A stretch of 64,000 bases of DNA from VXYL01 sp965200375 (GTDB taxonomy: Bacteria > Pseudomonadota > Gammaproteobacteria > Pseudomonadales > Azotimanducaceae). Of this stretch, positions 55,212-63,125 are shown in pieces (the first letter of the stretch is position 1; every line of letters begins with the position of its first letter). Location: assembly GCA_965200375.1 (NCBI GenBank), contig OZ241353.1, positions 1,488,001 through 1,552,000 on the forward strand, in the 5' to 3' direction. The notes beneath the pieces were generated by a model that saw only the letters and a list, made by a program, of their open reading frames with translations, did no database searches and was not told the DNA's origin. The translations under genes and the position numbers were made by a program.

Positions 55212-55337
55212 CCTGCTGTGCGGGCTGCGAAGGCCAGAGGCTCTCGGGATGCTCGAACTGTTCCACATGGCAGATGTCTACGACCAAGCGCCGCGTTGTT
55301 CCACAGTAGCAGTCGGAACGCTTGCCCTTGCCATGCC

Positions 55338-56507
55338 CTACGCGTCGCGGATTCGCTCCCGAAGCAGGCAGTCCACGTGGTCTCGGAACGACGGGATGCC
55401 GAAGCCGACGCCGCCCCCCGCCAAGGACAGGATGCCGTGCTTGATGGCTTCGCGCACCGTGCGTTCGCCATCGAAGGACGCGGCGTCGACCGCCGCGACG
55501 GCTTCTTCCTGCCACAAGCGGTCGCGGTTCCGTTCGCGCATGGCGCGGACAACGGGGAACATGGCGTTCTGGTTGGGCAGCATGAGCAGCCGCGCATCGT
55601 AGTAGTCCGCTCTCGCTCGGTCTCCGGTTTGCAGCGCATCGTCGAGCGATCGCCCCGGCGCCAAAGCGCCGTTGGTGGCGATGGCTTCCAAGGCGCCGTT
55701 CAAGTAGCCGTGGATGTGCTGCGGGAAGCCTTGGGACGCCCGCGCAAGAGCGACAGCACACGCCTTCGGAATTCCATGCCCCAAGGCGGCCATGCTCCCC
55801 TCGATGGCCTCGAGCGTCTCCGCTTCGGATAGAGATCGCAGCTCGATTGGCGCGACTACGCGGGAAATCCCCGCCGAACCGTCCGCCGGATTGCCGAGCA
55901 CCTGCTGCGTGTGCTGCAAGCCGATGCCCACGAGCAGGATTGGGCAGCCGTGGTCGCCCTGGTGCAGCACGCGCAGCGCCGTCATGCCTTGGGGCTGCAC
56001 GGTTTGCAGTTCGTCCACCAGCAGGATCAGCGCCTTGCCGCTCCAGACGCCGGCATGCTTCGCCACGTCCAACAATGCGGACAAGCCGCTGGTGTGGCGG
56101 GCATGCTCCCGCGCCAGGGCGCCCCGCACGACGCCCACGCCAGCCGATCGAACGGTGCTTCGAGTGTCGAGATCCGCCACTTTGCGGGCTTCTTCTTCGG
56201 CGTCCAATGCCCGCGCCATGGCCAGGAACAGGTCGACATGGTGCTCCAACATGCTGGTGTCTGTGGCCAAGCGCCGAATGTCCAGCGCCGCTTCGCCGGT
56301 CACCGCGTCTTCGGCGAACTTGCGCCCGAGCTGCGTCTTGCCGATGCCGGGCACGCCCACGATCAACGCCATGCCGCCGCCGGGGTCGCCGGTTTCGCAC
56401 AAGTCCTCCAGCCGCCGGCGCAACGCGGCGAGTTCCTTGGCTCTGCCGGCGAAGTGCGGCGGCGGTTCACGTTCCGAGCGGAGCTTCGCGTATGGCGCCT
56501 CGCTCAT
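55338..56507 (-). CDS. AAA/STAND-type ATPase
   Basis: The 389-residue protein has a short N-terminal FAGRAKELAALRRRLE segment, P-loop GVPGIGKT (around residues 50-57), Walker B-like ALILLVDELQTV and a sensor segment ILLVGIGL. A helical C-terminal region ends FGIPSFRDHVDCLL, like a winged-helix lid. The gene resembles AAA_16/TniB-like regulators. A paralogue begins at 287 (running to 1). The gene is isolated, so the partner is unknown. Confidence 0.8.
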   Translation of the reverse strand: MSEAPYAKLRSEREPPPHFAGRAKELAALRRRLEDLCETGDPGGGMALIVGVPGIGKTQLGRKFAEDAVTGEAALDIRRLATDTSMLEHHVDLFLAMARALDAEEEARKVADLDTRSTVRSAGVGVVRGALAREHARHTSGLSALLDVAKHAGVWSGKALILLVDELQTVQPQGMTALRVLHQGDHGCPILLVGIGLQHTQQVLGNPADGSAGISRVVAPIELRSLSEAETLEAIEGSMAALGHGIPKACAVALARASQGFPQHIHGYLNGALEAIATNGALAPGRSLDDALQTGDRARADYYDARLLMLPNQNAMFPVVRAMRERNRDRLWQEEAVAAVDAASFDGERTVREAIKHGILSLAGGGVGFGIPSFRDHVDCLLRERIRDA

Positions 56508-56516
56508 GGCGGGAGG

Positions 56517-56605
56517 GTAGCACCCTCGGGCGCGCCGCTTGGGCGTCAGAAGATGGCCGTATCGTCAGGCGCGTCATGTAGCACCCTCGGGCGCGCCGCT
56601 TGGGC
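56517..56605. repeat. 28-bp direct repeat pair
   Basis: Perfect 28-bp copies lie at 56517-56544 and 56578-56605, both beginning GTAGCACCCTCGGG. They are separated by 33 bp, just upstream of the AAA ATPase gene. The arrangement suggests a local duplication in the promoter or tandem binding sites. Confidence 0.8.
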
Positions 56606-56729
56606 CCGCGGCGTCCGTCCACGAAGCCGACGGGCTGGTTGGCGGCCATGATCCAAGGCCGCGACGCCGCACAGGCTGGCCGCGGGTTCTTGCTTGCAAG
56701 TGGCCAACTGGTACGGTTGACGCCGCGCC

Positions 56730-57548
56730 ATGCTTACCAGCCTTGCCAACCCCAGGGTGAAAGCCGCCGCCCGGCTGCGCTCGCGCCGGCAGCGGCGGCG
56801 CCAAGGTCGGTTTCTGGTGGAGGGTCGCCGCGAGATAGCCGCGGCTCTGGACGCCGGGTGGCCGTTGGAGACCGTCTTCTACTGTGCCGATCTGTTCGCG
56901 GAGCGGAGCCCCGAGGAGAACAAGGACGAGGACGCGGTGCTCGAGGCGTGCGCCGCCCAAGGCGTTGCCTGCACCGCCACGGGCCTCGCGGCGTTCCGCA
57001 AGATGGCCTACCGCGAGAATCCGGACGGTCTGCTGGCGGTGGCGGCGGTACCGACGACCACGCTGGCTGGCCTGCCGCCGCCGAGCGCGCCGCCAGCGCT
57101 CTATCTGGTGGCCGCTGGCGTCGAAAAGCCCGGCAACCTCGGCGCTATGCTGCGCAGCGCCGCCGCGGCCGGCGCCGCCGGCGCGATAGTCGCGGATTCG
57201 GTGGTGGACGTGTTCAACCCCAACGTGGTTCGCGCCAGCCTGGGGGCGCTGTTTCGAGTGCCGGTGGCCGTGGCGAGCGGCAAAGCCGCCCGGGCGTGGC
57301 TGGCGGCCGGCGACGTCCGCTTGGTCGCCGCCAGCCCCGGCGCGGCGACCCGCTACGATCGCGCCAACTGGCGCGGCAACGTCGCCATCGCCGTCGGCAG
57401 CGAGACCGCCGGGCTCGGAGAGGACTGGCTCGCCAGCGCCGAACAGGTAGCGATTCCGATGGCCGCCGGCGTGGACTCCTTGAACGCGGCCACGGCAGCG
57501 GCCGTGCTGCTGTTCGAGGCCCAGCGCCAGCGAAACCAGCAGCGGTAG
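56730..57548 (+). CDS. SpoU/TrmH-family RNA 2'-O-methyltransferase
   Basis: The 272-residue protein has an N-terminal substrate-binding segment (NPRVKAAARLRSRRQRRRQGRFLVEGRREI, residues about 7-36). The knotted SPOUT domain carries VEKPGNLGAMLRSA (motif 1), NPNVVRASLGALFRVPV, VGSETAGLGEDW (motif 2) and IPMAAGVDSLNAATAAAVLLFE (motif 3). It methylates rRNA or tRNA ribose; which nucleotide cannot be deduced. Confidence 0.92.
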   Translation: MLTSLANPRVKAAARLRSRRQRRRQGRFLVEGRREIAAALDAGWPLETVFYCADLFAERSPEENKDEDAVLEACAAQGVACTATGLAAFRKMAYRENPDGLLAVAAVPTTTLAGLPPPSAPPALYLVAAGVEKPGNLGAMLRSAAAAGAAGAIVADSVVDVFNPNVVRASLGALFRVPVAVASGKAARAWLAAGDVRLVAASPGAATRYDRANWRGNVAIAVGSETAGLGEDWLASAEQVAIPMAAGVDSLNAATAAAVLLFEAQRQRNQQR

Positions 57549-57641
57549 CGGCCCTTTGCTCCTGACGAGGGAGCCGCGCATGTCGGCCGCTTCGCGGGAG
57601 CGTTGCTACGAAGAGGCTTGGCCTCGCTACCGGTTCCTGCG

Positions 57642-58433
57642 TCAAATCAGTTCCCAGCGCCGGTCCGGCCTGCTGCGACTCCGCTCCACCAGATGCTGCT
57701 GGAGTATTCGCTGTTCTTGCGCTGCATCCGCTTCCGACAACAGACCGGCGCCGATGTACGCCCGCACGGCCTCGGCGACTGACTCAACCTGCACCACACG
57801 TCGCAGTTGACCGTCGTGCCCCGATCGCCAGTGGATTTCGAGCCCCGTATCCCGCACCAACCGCAGCTCCGGCTTGCCCAGTGGATCTTCGCCCTTCTGC
57901 GTCCTTAGCAGAGCAGCGGCACCCCGCCACACTTCCATGAACTGGGCGCGCTCCTCCCTGCCCGGTTTCCTGCCCCGTGGTTCGCGTTGTATTTCCGCGT
58001 GCGCCCGATTCCCTGGCACAGGCCGGTCCGTGATGCTCCAGAGCCTGATGCCGAGTGCATCCGTCAGTCTGCGAATGTCCCCGGATTTCGCCTTGATAGT
58101 GCCTCGCGGTTCTCGCGGACCAGGGGCTTCAACTTGTGCGTACCTGCAGCGGTCTACGGATGCGCCACCTTGGGCCTCCGACCACTGGAGGTCGCGACGG
58201 GTAAACGGTGCCACGGGGACAGGGGAGGCGCCGGTTTCTCGTGTGCCAAGTGGAAGTCTGCGTTCGAGCTCTTCGCCGTCCTGGACAACCCCGGGTGATT
58301 GCGCTCCATGCGTTCGTTTCTCCTCTGGGAATTTTCTCCCCACGCGTGGCCAACCCCTCAGATCTCCTCGGGCACCTCGCTCAGCCATGACATGACTCTG
58401 CCAACCTCTTCTCTGCTGGACTCCCGAAGACAC
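57642..58433 (-). CDS. Hypothetical protein, reading frame uncertain
   Basis: A long frame ends in a believable protein segment: SGDIRRLTDALGIRLWSITDRP, then LRLVRDTGLEIHWRSG, QVESVAEAVRAYIGAGLLSE and a basic tail. The first 60 or so residues look non-coding. A well-placed ATG after AGAGGAG near 58310 opens a different, short frame. The gene may therefore be frameshifted. Composition is less GC-rich than the flanks. No family is recognised. Confidence 0.35.
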   Translation of the reverse strand: MSSGVQQRRGWQSHVMAERGARGDLRGWPRVGRKFPEEKRTHGAQSPGVVQDGEELERRLPLGTRETGASPVPVAPFTRRDLQWSEAQGGASVDRCRYAQVEAPGPREPRGTIKAKSGDIRRLTDALGIRLWSITDRPVPGNRAHAEIQREPRGRKPGREERAQFMEVWRGAAALLRTQKGEDPLGKPELRLVRDTGLEIHWRSGHDGQLRRVVQVESVAEAVRAYIGAGLLSEADAAQEQRILQQHLVERSRSRPDRRWELI

Positions 58434-58645
58434 CCTTCCTCGCTCTCCTCGCTGAGCGTGCGGCGGACATAGTATCCGACGCTGCCATCCTCTTCCGTGC
58501 CGATCTCGACCCTGCCATACTCGCTGCGCCAGATGATGCAGATTTCCCAGGCTTCATCGGCGTAGACCTCATCCGGTTGCTTCCACTCGTCGTACAGTCC
58601 GAGCAGTGTTGCAATCCGGTCTCTGTTTGCCTCGATCTGGAGCAT
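58358..58645 (-). CDS. Small protein of unknown function
   Basis: The 95-residue protein starts at the ATG at 58643-58645 after a run of six G (spacing 4). It opens MLQIEANRDRIATLLGLYDE and continues with acidic, tryptophan-containing sequence (YADEAWEICIIWRSEYGRVE). It ends SREEVGRVMSWLSEVPEEI. The frame is the same as the last third of the TIGR04255-like gene upstream, so it may be that gene's C-terminus or a separate coupled gene. Confidence 0.5.
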   Translation of the reverse strand: MLQIEANRDRIATLLGLYDEWKQPDEVYADEAWEICIIWRSEYGRVEIGTEEDGSVGYYVRRTLSEESEEGCLRESSREEVGRVMSWLSEVPEEI

Positions 58646-59489
58646 CGTTCCCCCCTTGACTTGGGCTGCCCGCAAGGTGTGGGCGTCAATCGTGTCGAGG
58701 ATCTCGCGGGTCGTCTTCGTCTCTCGCCCGCTCGCACTTGTGTCGATTGCCCATCCGAGGCTGCGTCCATCCGCCTTCAAGGCAATTCCATTCCCATACT
58801 GTGCCGGTTGTGCCTTGAGATCCCCTTCCCCTTTTGGCTCTCGGGGAGGGCTGTTACAACCTGGATGACTGGACGCACTTCGCTCCCTTGCGTACGCAGC
58901 TCCGCTCCAATCTGAAACCGCTCTAGGATCCGCTCTCCCGCTGGGTCTTCGACCCATCCTTGCCCAACGTGCCACTCTTTCGAATTCCTTGCCGCCGCGG
59001 GTATTCGCTCCTCCCGGATCGAGAGCTTTGGGTCGTAGGAATCGTCAGTACCATGCCAAATGAGCAGGTCTTGGTAGGTCAGCTCCACACTTCGGATCTG
59101 TGCCAGCGGGTGGGTGTTGCCAAGCGTCCTGCCGACGCATGCGAACAACTCGTAGGCTTTTTTGCTAACGCTGTCCACCCTCCGTACTGGGCGCAGCCGA
59201 TTGTGATGTTCGGCCCCGCGACCTCCATCCACCATGCTGCCTTTCCCGTGCGCATGAACTCGATGTACTGTGTGGGCGCGAGCGGCTTCGGCCTGCCGTC
59301 CACGAGTGGTGTCGGCCCCACGGCAATCTCCATGATCTGTGCCTGCTGAACCGTCGGCAACGCCGCCTTCCAGTACTTCTCGTAGCCCTCCTCGAGGCGC
59401 GCCCGCTCATGCTCCGTCATCTCGCCACTCCCCGTAAGGCGGAGAGTCACGCTCTCGATAGCGTGGTCTTGGTGCAATGGCTTGAACAT
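58646..59489 (-). pseudogene. TIGR04255-like gene interrupted by two -1 frame changes
   Basis: The ATG at 59489 follows AGAGGAG. Frame one (59489 to about 59157) reads FKPLHQDHAIESVTLRLTG and then WKAALPTVQQAQIMEI. Frame two (to about 58828) reads AYELFACVGRTLGN, then RSVELTYQDLLIWHGTDD. Frame three reads YGNGIALKADGRSLGWAIDT and then TTREILDTIDAHTLRAAQ. Together they resemble TIGR04255 proteins. Both junctions are -1 shifts and each sits on a slippery heptamer in the zero frame: A_AAA_AAG (59163-59157) and A_AAG_GGG (58834-58828). Programmed frameshifting, homopolymer indels or sequencing error are all possible. Confidence 0.5.
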
Positions 59490-59549
59490 GCTTCTCCTCT
59501 GGCGGTCCGCTGTCGGCCCGGCTTCGGTTCATCTTCCCACACTTGTCGC

Positions 59550-60803
59550 CTACCCCAGCTTCATCCGCTCCACCCCCACCAGTCTGTCGTACAGCAGGTA
59601 CAGGATCACCACGCAGGCGAGCAGGATGCCGCCCAGGGCGGCGGCCAAGGGCCAGTTGAGGGACTGCTGCATGTGGTAGGCGATCATGTTCGAGATGAGC
59701 TGGCCGGTGCGTCCGCCTACCAGCGCCGGGGTGATGTAGTAGCCGATGGCGAGGATGAACACCAGGAGCGATCCGGCGCCGACGCCGGGCAGGGTCTGCG
59801 GCCAGTAGACGCGCCAGAACGCCCGCGGAAAGCTGGCCCCGAGAGACGCCGCGGCGCTCATGTGGGCGGGGGGAATGGCCCGCATCACCGAGTACACCGG
59901 CAGCACCATGAACGGCAGCAGCACATGGGTCATCGCCACGAAGGTGCCGGTCATGTTGTAGATCATCGCCAGGCGGTTCTCGTCGCCGAGGACGCCGAGC
60001 GCCACCATCATGTCGTTGAGCACGCCCTGGGACTGCAACAGCACGATCCAGGACGTGGTGCGCACCAGGAGCGAGGTCCAGAACGGCACCAGCACCAGCA
60101 GCAGCAGCAGGTTGGCGCGGTTCGGCGGCGCGTGGGCGATGAAGTAGGCGAGGGGATAGCCGAACAGCAGGCACAGCGCGGTGATGCCCACGCTCACCAG
60201 CAGGGTGCGGCCGAGCAGGGCGAGGTAGATGCGCTGGGTGGACTCGCGGCGCACGACTTCGCCGTCGGCGTTGCGGTCCAGGTCCAGCGCATGCAGGTAG
60301 TGGCGCTCGGTGTAGCGCTCCCCGGCGCGGCGAACGGCCCGCCAGCTCGCGGCTTCCCCCCAGGCGGCGTCGGCGTCGATCAGGGCGTCGCGCCAGAAGT
60401 CCGGCTGGCCGGGCACCGCCTGCACCCGCCGCAGCTTGCGGGCGCTCTTGGTGATGATGCTGCGCATGCCGCCGGAGACGCGATTGACGCGGGTGGCCAG
60501 CTGGCCGATGGTCCGCTGTTCCCGGGCCTTCACGAGTTCCCGCGCCAGCGCCGCGAAAGCGGCTTCCGGGGGCACGGACTTGCCGTCCCAGGCGGCGAGG
60601 GCCGCCAGGGTCTCCGGCACGACGTCCGCCACCAGCGGATCATGCACGCTGCGGGTGAGCATGGCGCCCAGCGGCGCCAGGAAGGTTACGCCGATGAAGG
60701 CCACCAGGGGCAGCGTCAGCGCCGTCGCCCAGCCCCGGGCCCGGCGGCGCTGCCGGGCGTCCCGGTCCAGCACGACGCCAGCGGCTTCGGCGGCAGCCGT
60801 CAT
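59550..60803 (-). CDS. ABC transporter permease (polyamine/PotB type)
   Basis: The 417-residue inner-membrane permease has a first helix (LTLPLVAFIGVTFLAPLGAM) followed by an unusually long loop of about 160 residues. Five further helices and the cytoplasmic EAA loop (SAAASLGASFPRAFWRVYWPQTLPG) follow. The fold matches the PotB/SpuG branch. It is the last transporter gene of the operon here; no second permease (PotC) follows. Confidence 0.9.
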   Translation of the reverse strand: MTAAAEAAGVVLDRDARQRRRARGWATALTLPLVAFIGVTFLAPLGAMLTRSVHDPLVADVVPETLAALAAWDGKSVPPEAAFAALARELVKAREQRTIGQLATRVNRVSGGMRSIITKSARKLRRVQAVPGQPDFWRDALIDADAAWGEAASWRAVRRAGERYTERHYLHALDLDRNADGEVVRRESTQRIYLALLGRTLLVSVGITALCLLFGYPLAYFIAHAPPNRANLLLLLVLVPFWTSLLVRTTSWIVLLQSQGVLNDMMVALGVLGDENRLAMIYNMTGTFVAMTHVLLPFMVLPVYSVMRAIPPAHMSAAASLGASFPRAFWRVYWPQTLPGVGAGSLLVFILAIGYYITPALVGGRTGQLISNMIAYHMQQSLNWPLAAALGGILLACVVILYLLYDRLVGVERMKLG

Positions 60804-60858
60804 GGCGCCGCCGAGCCGGGCGAAGCGCTGGAGGCCGGCGCCAGCAACGGAAACATCG

Positions 60859-61965
60859 TCACCGGGCCAGCCAGGCGGCGAACCGTTCCGCCATGTCGTC
60901 GCCGTTGTCGCTCCACCAGCGCCAGTCGTAGCGCAGCGCCCTGGCCATGTTCTCCGGGCTGGTGGGCATGTGCGGCGCCATGTCGATGCCGGTCGCGAGG
61001 TGCCTGCCGACCAGCGCCATCGCCGAGCGGCGCGCCGGGCTGTAGGAGATGTACTGGCTGATGCGGGCCATCACCTCGGGGCGGGAGGCGTAGGCGAGCA
61101 GCTGCCTCGCCGCTGGCAGGTTGCCGCTGCCGGCCACGATGCCCATGCCGCCGGCGTACAGCACCTGGCCGTCCCACATCACCGCGAAGGGCTGCCCCTC
61201 CTGCACCTGGGCGTTGAAGATGCGGCCGTTGTAGGCGGTGGTCATCGCCACCTCGCCATCCGCCAGCATCTGCGGCGGCTGGGCGCCGGCCTCCCACCAG
61301 ACGACGGCGTCCTTGATGGTGTCGAGCTTGGCGAACGCGCGCGCCACGCCGGCCGGCGTTTGCAGCACCGAGTACACGTCGGCGAGCGGCACGTCGTCCG
61401 CCATCAGGGCGAACTCCAGGTTGATCTTGGCCACGCGACGCATGCCGCGGCGGCCCGGGAAGGCATCCAGGTCGAAGAAGTCCGCGATGGCGCTCGGCGC
61501 CGGCTGGCCGTCGCCGCCCGGGAAGCGCTCGCGGTTGTAGGCGACGATGGTGGCGGCGAACAGCTGGCTGGCGCCGCAGTCCGTGATGGTGTCCGGCAGG
61601 TAGTCCGCAGTGGCCAGGCCGTCGCCGCCAGACGCGAGGGCGGCGGGATCGAAGAACTCCAGCAGTCCTTCGTCGCAGGCCTGCACCAGGTCCTGGATCT
61701 CCAGATCCACGACGTCCCAGTAGACGTTGCCCGTTTCCACCTGGGCGCGGATCTCCGCCAGGCCGCCGTTGTAGTCCTCCACGCGCACCTCGATGCCGGA
61801 CTCCGCGGCGAACGGGCGCAGCACCGCGGCCTCGCTGGCGCGGCCGTAGGCGCCGCCCCAGGAAACCGCGGTCAATGCCTCGGCGGCGGCTGCCGGCAGG
61901 CCCGGCAAGGTCCAGGCCAGAGCCAGGGCCCCGAGCAGGGCGGCCGGCCGCCGAGGCGCGTTCAT
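60859..61965 (-). CDS. Polyamine-type substrate-binding protein 1
   Basis: The 368-residue periplasmic binding protein has a signal peptide (LLGALALAWTLPGLPAAAAE) and the PotD/PotF-like opening LTAVSWGGAYGRASEAAVLRPF. Later landmarks are YWDVVDLEIQDL, WWEAGAQPPQMLADGEVAM and PHMPTSPENMARAL. It is closely related along its whole length to the preceding gene, whose stop overlaps its start (ATGA), so the two are a tandem duplication. It probably binds a putrescine/spermidine-like cation or a related small molecule. Confidence 0.9.
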   Translation of the reverse strand: MNAPRRPAALLGALALAWTLPGLPAAAAEALTAVSWGGAYGRASEAAVLRPFAAESGIEVRVEDYNGGLAEIRAQVETGNVYWDVVDLEIQDLVQACDEGLLEFFDPAALASGGDGLATADYLPDTITDCGASQLFAATIVAYNRERFPGGDGQPAPSAIADFFDLDAFPGRRGMRRVAKINLEFALMADDVPLADVYSVLQTPAGVARAFAKLDTIKDAVVWWEAGAQPPQMLADGEVAMTTAYNGRIFNAQVQEGQPFAVMWDGQVLYAGGMGIVAGSGNLPAARQLLAYASRPEVMARISQYISYSPARRSAMALVGRHLATGIDMAPHMPTSPENMARALRYDWRWWSDNGDDMAERFAAWLAR

Positions 61966-63083
61966 CGGGCCAGCCAGGCCCCGAACCGTTCGCTGAGCTC
62001 GTCGGCGTGATCGCTCCACCACTCCCAGTCGTTGGGCAGCGCATTGGCCATGTTGGCCGGGTCCGTCGGCATGTGCGGGGCCATGTCGATGCCGGTGGCC
62101 TTGTGCTTGCCCACCAGCGGCCCGCCGGAACGGCGCACCGGGCTGTAGGAGATGTACTCGCTCACCCGGGCCATCACCGCCGGCTGCGCGGCGTAGGCCA
62201 CCAGCCGCTGCGCGGCCGCCAGGTGCTTGGTGCCGCTGACGATGCCGAAGCCGCCGCTGTCGAGGATCTGCCCGTCCCAGATCACCACGAAGGGCTGCTT
62301 CTCCACCACTTGGGCGTTGAAGATGCGGCCGTTGAAGGCGGTGCTCATGGTCACTTCCTTGTCCGCCAGCATCTGCGGCGGCTGGGCGCCGGCTTCCCAC
62401 CAGACGATGTGGTCCTTGATGGTGTCCAGCTTGGCGAAGGCGCGGTCCAGACCGGCCGGGGTGTCGAGCGCGGCGTAGACTTCCTGCCGGGGAACGCCAT
62501 CCGCCATCAGCGCGAACTCCAGGTTCACATGCGCGGTGCGGTTCATGCCGCGCCGGCCGGGAAATCCGGCGAGATCGAAGAAATCCGCCACCGTGGCGGG
62601 CTTGGCCGCCGGGTCCGGGAAGGACTCGGCGTTGTAGGCCACCACCGTCGAGTAGTAGATGGTGCTCGCGCCGCAGTCCGTGAAGGTGCCCGGGTAGTAG
62701 TCCTGCTCGATGGGGGTGCCGTCGGGGGCCGGCGGCATCGTCTCGATGTCCACCAGTTCCAGGAGTCCCTCGTCGCAGCCGCGCACCATGTCCGGCATCT
62801 CGAAATCCACGACGTCCCAGAACACCTCGCCGATTTCCACCTGCGCCCGCACTTGGGCGAGGCCGCCGTTGTACTCCTCCACCTGCACCTCGATGCCGGT
62901 TTCCTGGGTGAAGGGCTCCAGCACCGCCGCCCGGCTGGCGCGGCCGTAGGCGCCGCCCCAGGAGACCACGGTGATGGTCTCCGCCACCGCACCCATCGCC
63001 GTTGCCACGGCTAGGGCCGCAAGCGCCAGCCGGGCCGCCGAGGCCTTGGGCGCCGTGGCGCTGCTTGGCATCGCATCCTTCAT
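61962..63083 (-). CDS. Polyamine-type substrate-binding protein 2
   Basis: The 373-residue paralogue of the next gene has the signal peptide LALAALAVATAMGAVAE and ITVVSWGGAYGRASRAAVLEPF. It then has FWDVVDFEMPDM, WWEAGAQPPQMLADKEVTM and PHMPTDPANMANAL. Differences between the paralogues cluster in the middle (for example YYPGTFTDCGASTIYY versus YLPDTITDCGASQLFA), consistent with different ligands or affinities. Confidence 0.9.
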   Translation of the reverse strand: MKDAMPSSATAPKASAARLALAALAVATAMGAVAETITVVSWGGAYGRASRAAVLEPFTQETGIEVQVEEYNGGLAQVRAQVEIGEVFWDVVDFEMPDMVRGCDEGLLELVDIETMPPAPDGTPIEQDYYPGTFTDCGASTIYYSTVVAYNAESFPDPAAKPATVADFFDLAGFPGRRGMNRTAHVNLEFALMADGVPRQEVYAALDTPAGLDRAFAKLDTIKDHIVWWEAGAQPPQMLADKEVTMSTAFNGRIFNAQVVEKQPFVVIWDGQILDSGGFGIVSGTKHLAAAQRLVAYAAQPAVMARVSEYISYSPVRRSGGPLVGKHKATGIDMAPHMPTDPANMANALPNDWEWWSDHADELSERFGAWLAR

Positions 63084-63125
63084 CTCGCCTCCGTATTTGT
63101 CCTTGAGGTGCCTTGCTCGGGGGAC

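Noticed and set aside
55165..55320. Extra minus-strand frame reading DICHVEQFEHPESLWP between the dioxygenase and the AAA ATPase
   Set aside because: It overlaps the ends of two convergent genes and has no start codon with a ribosome site; I could not support it.
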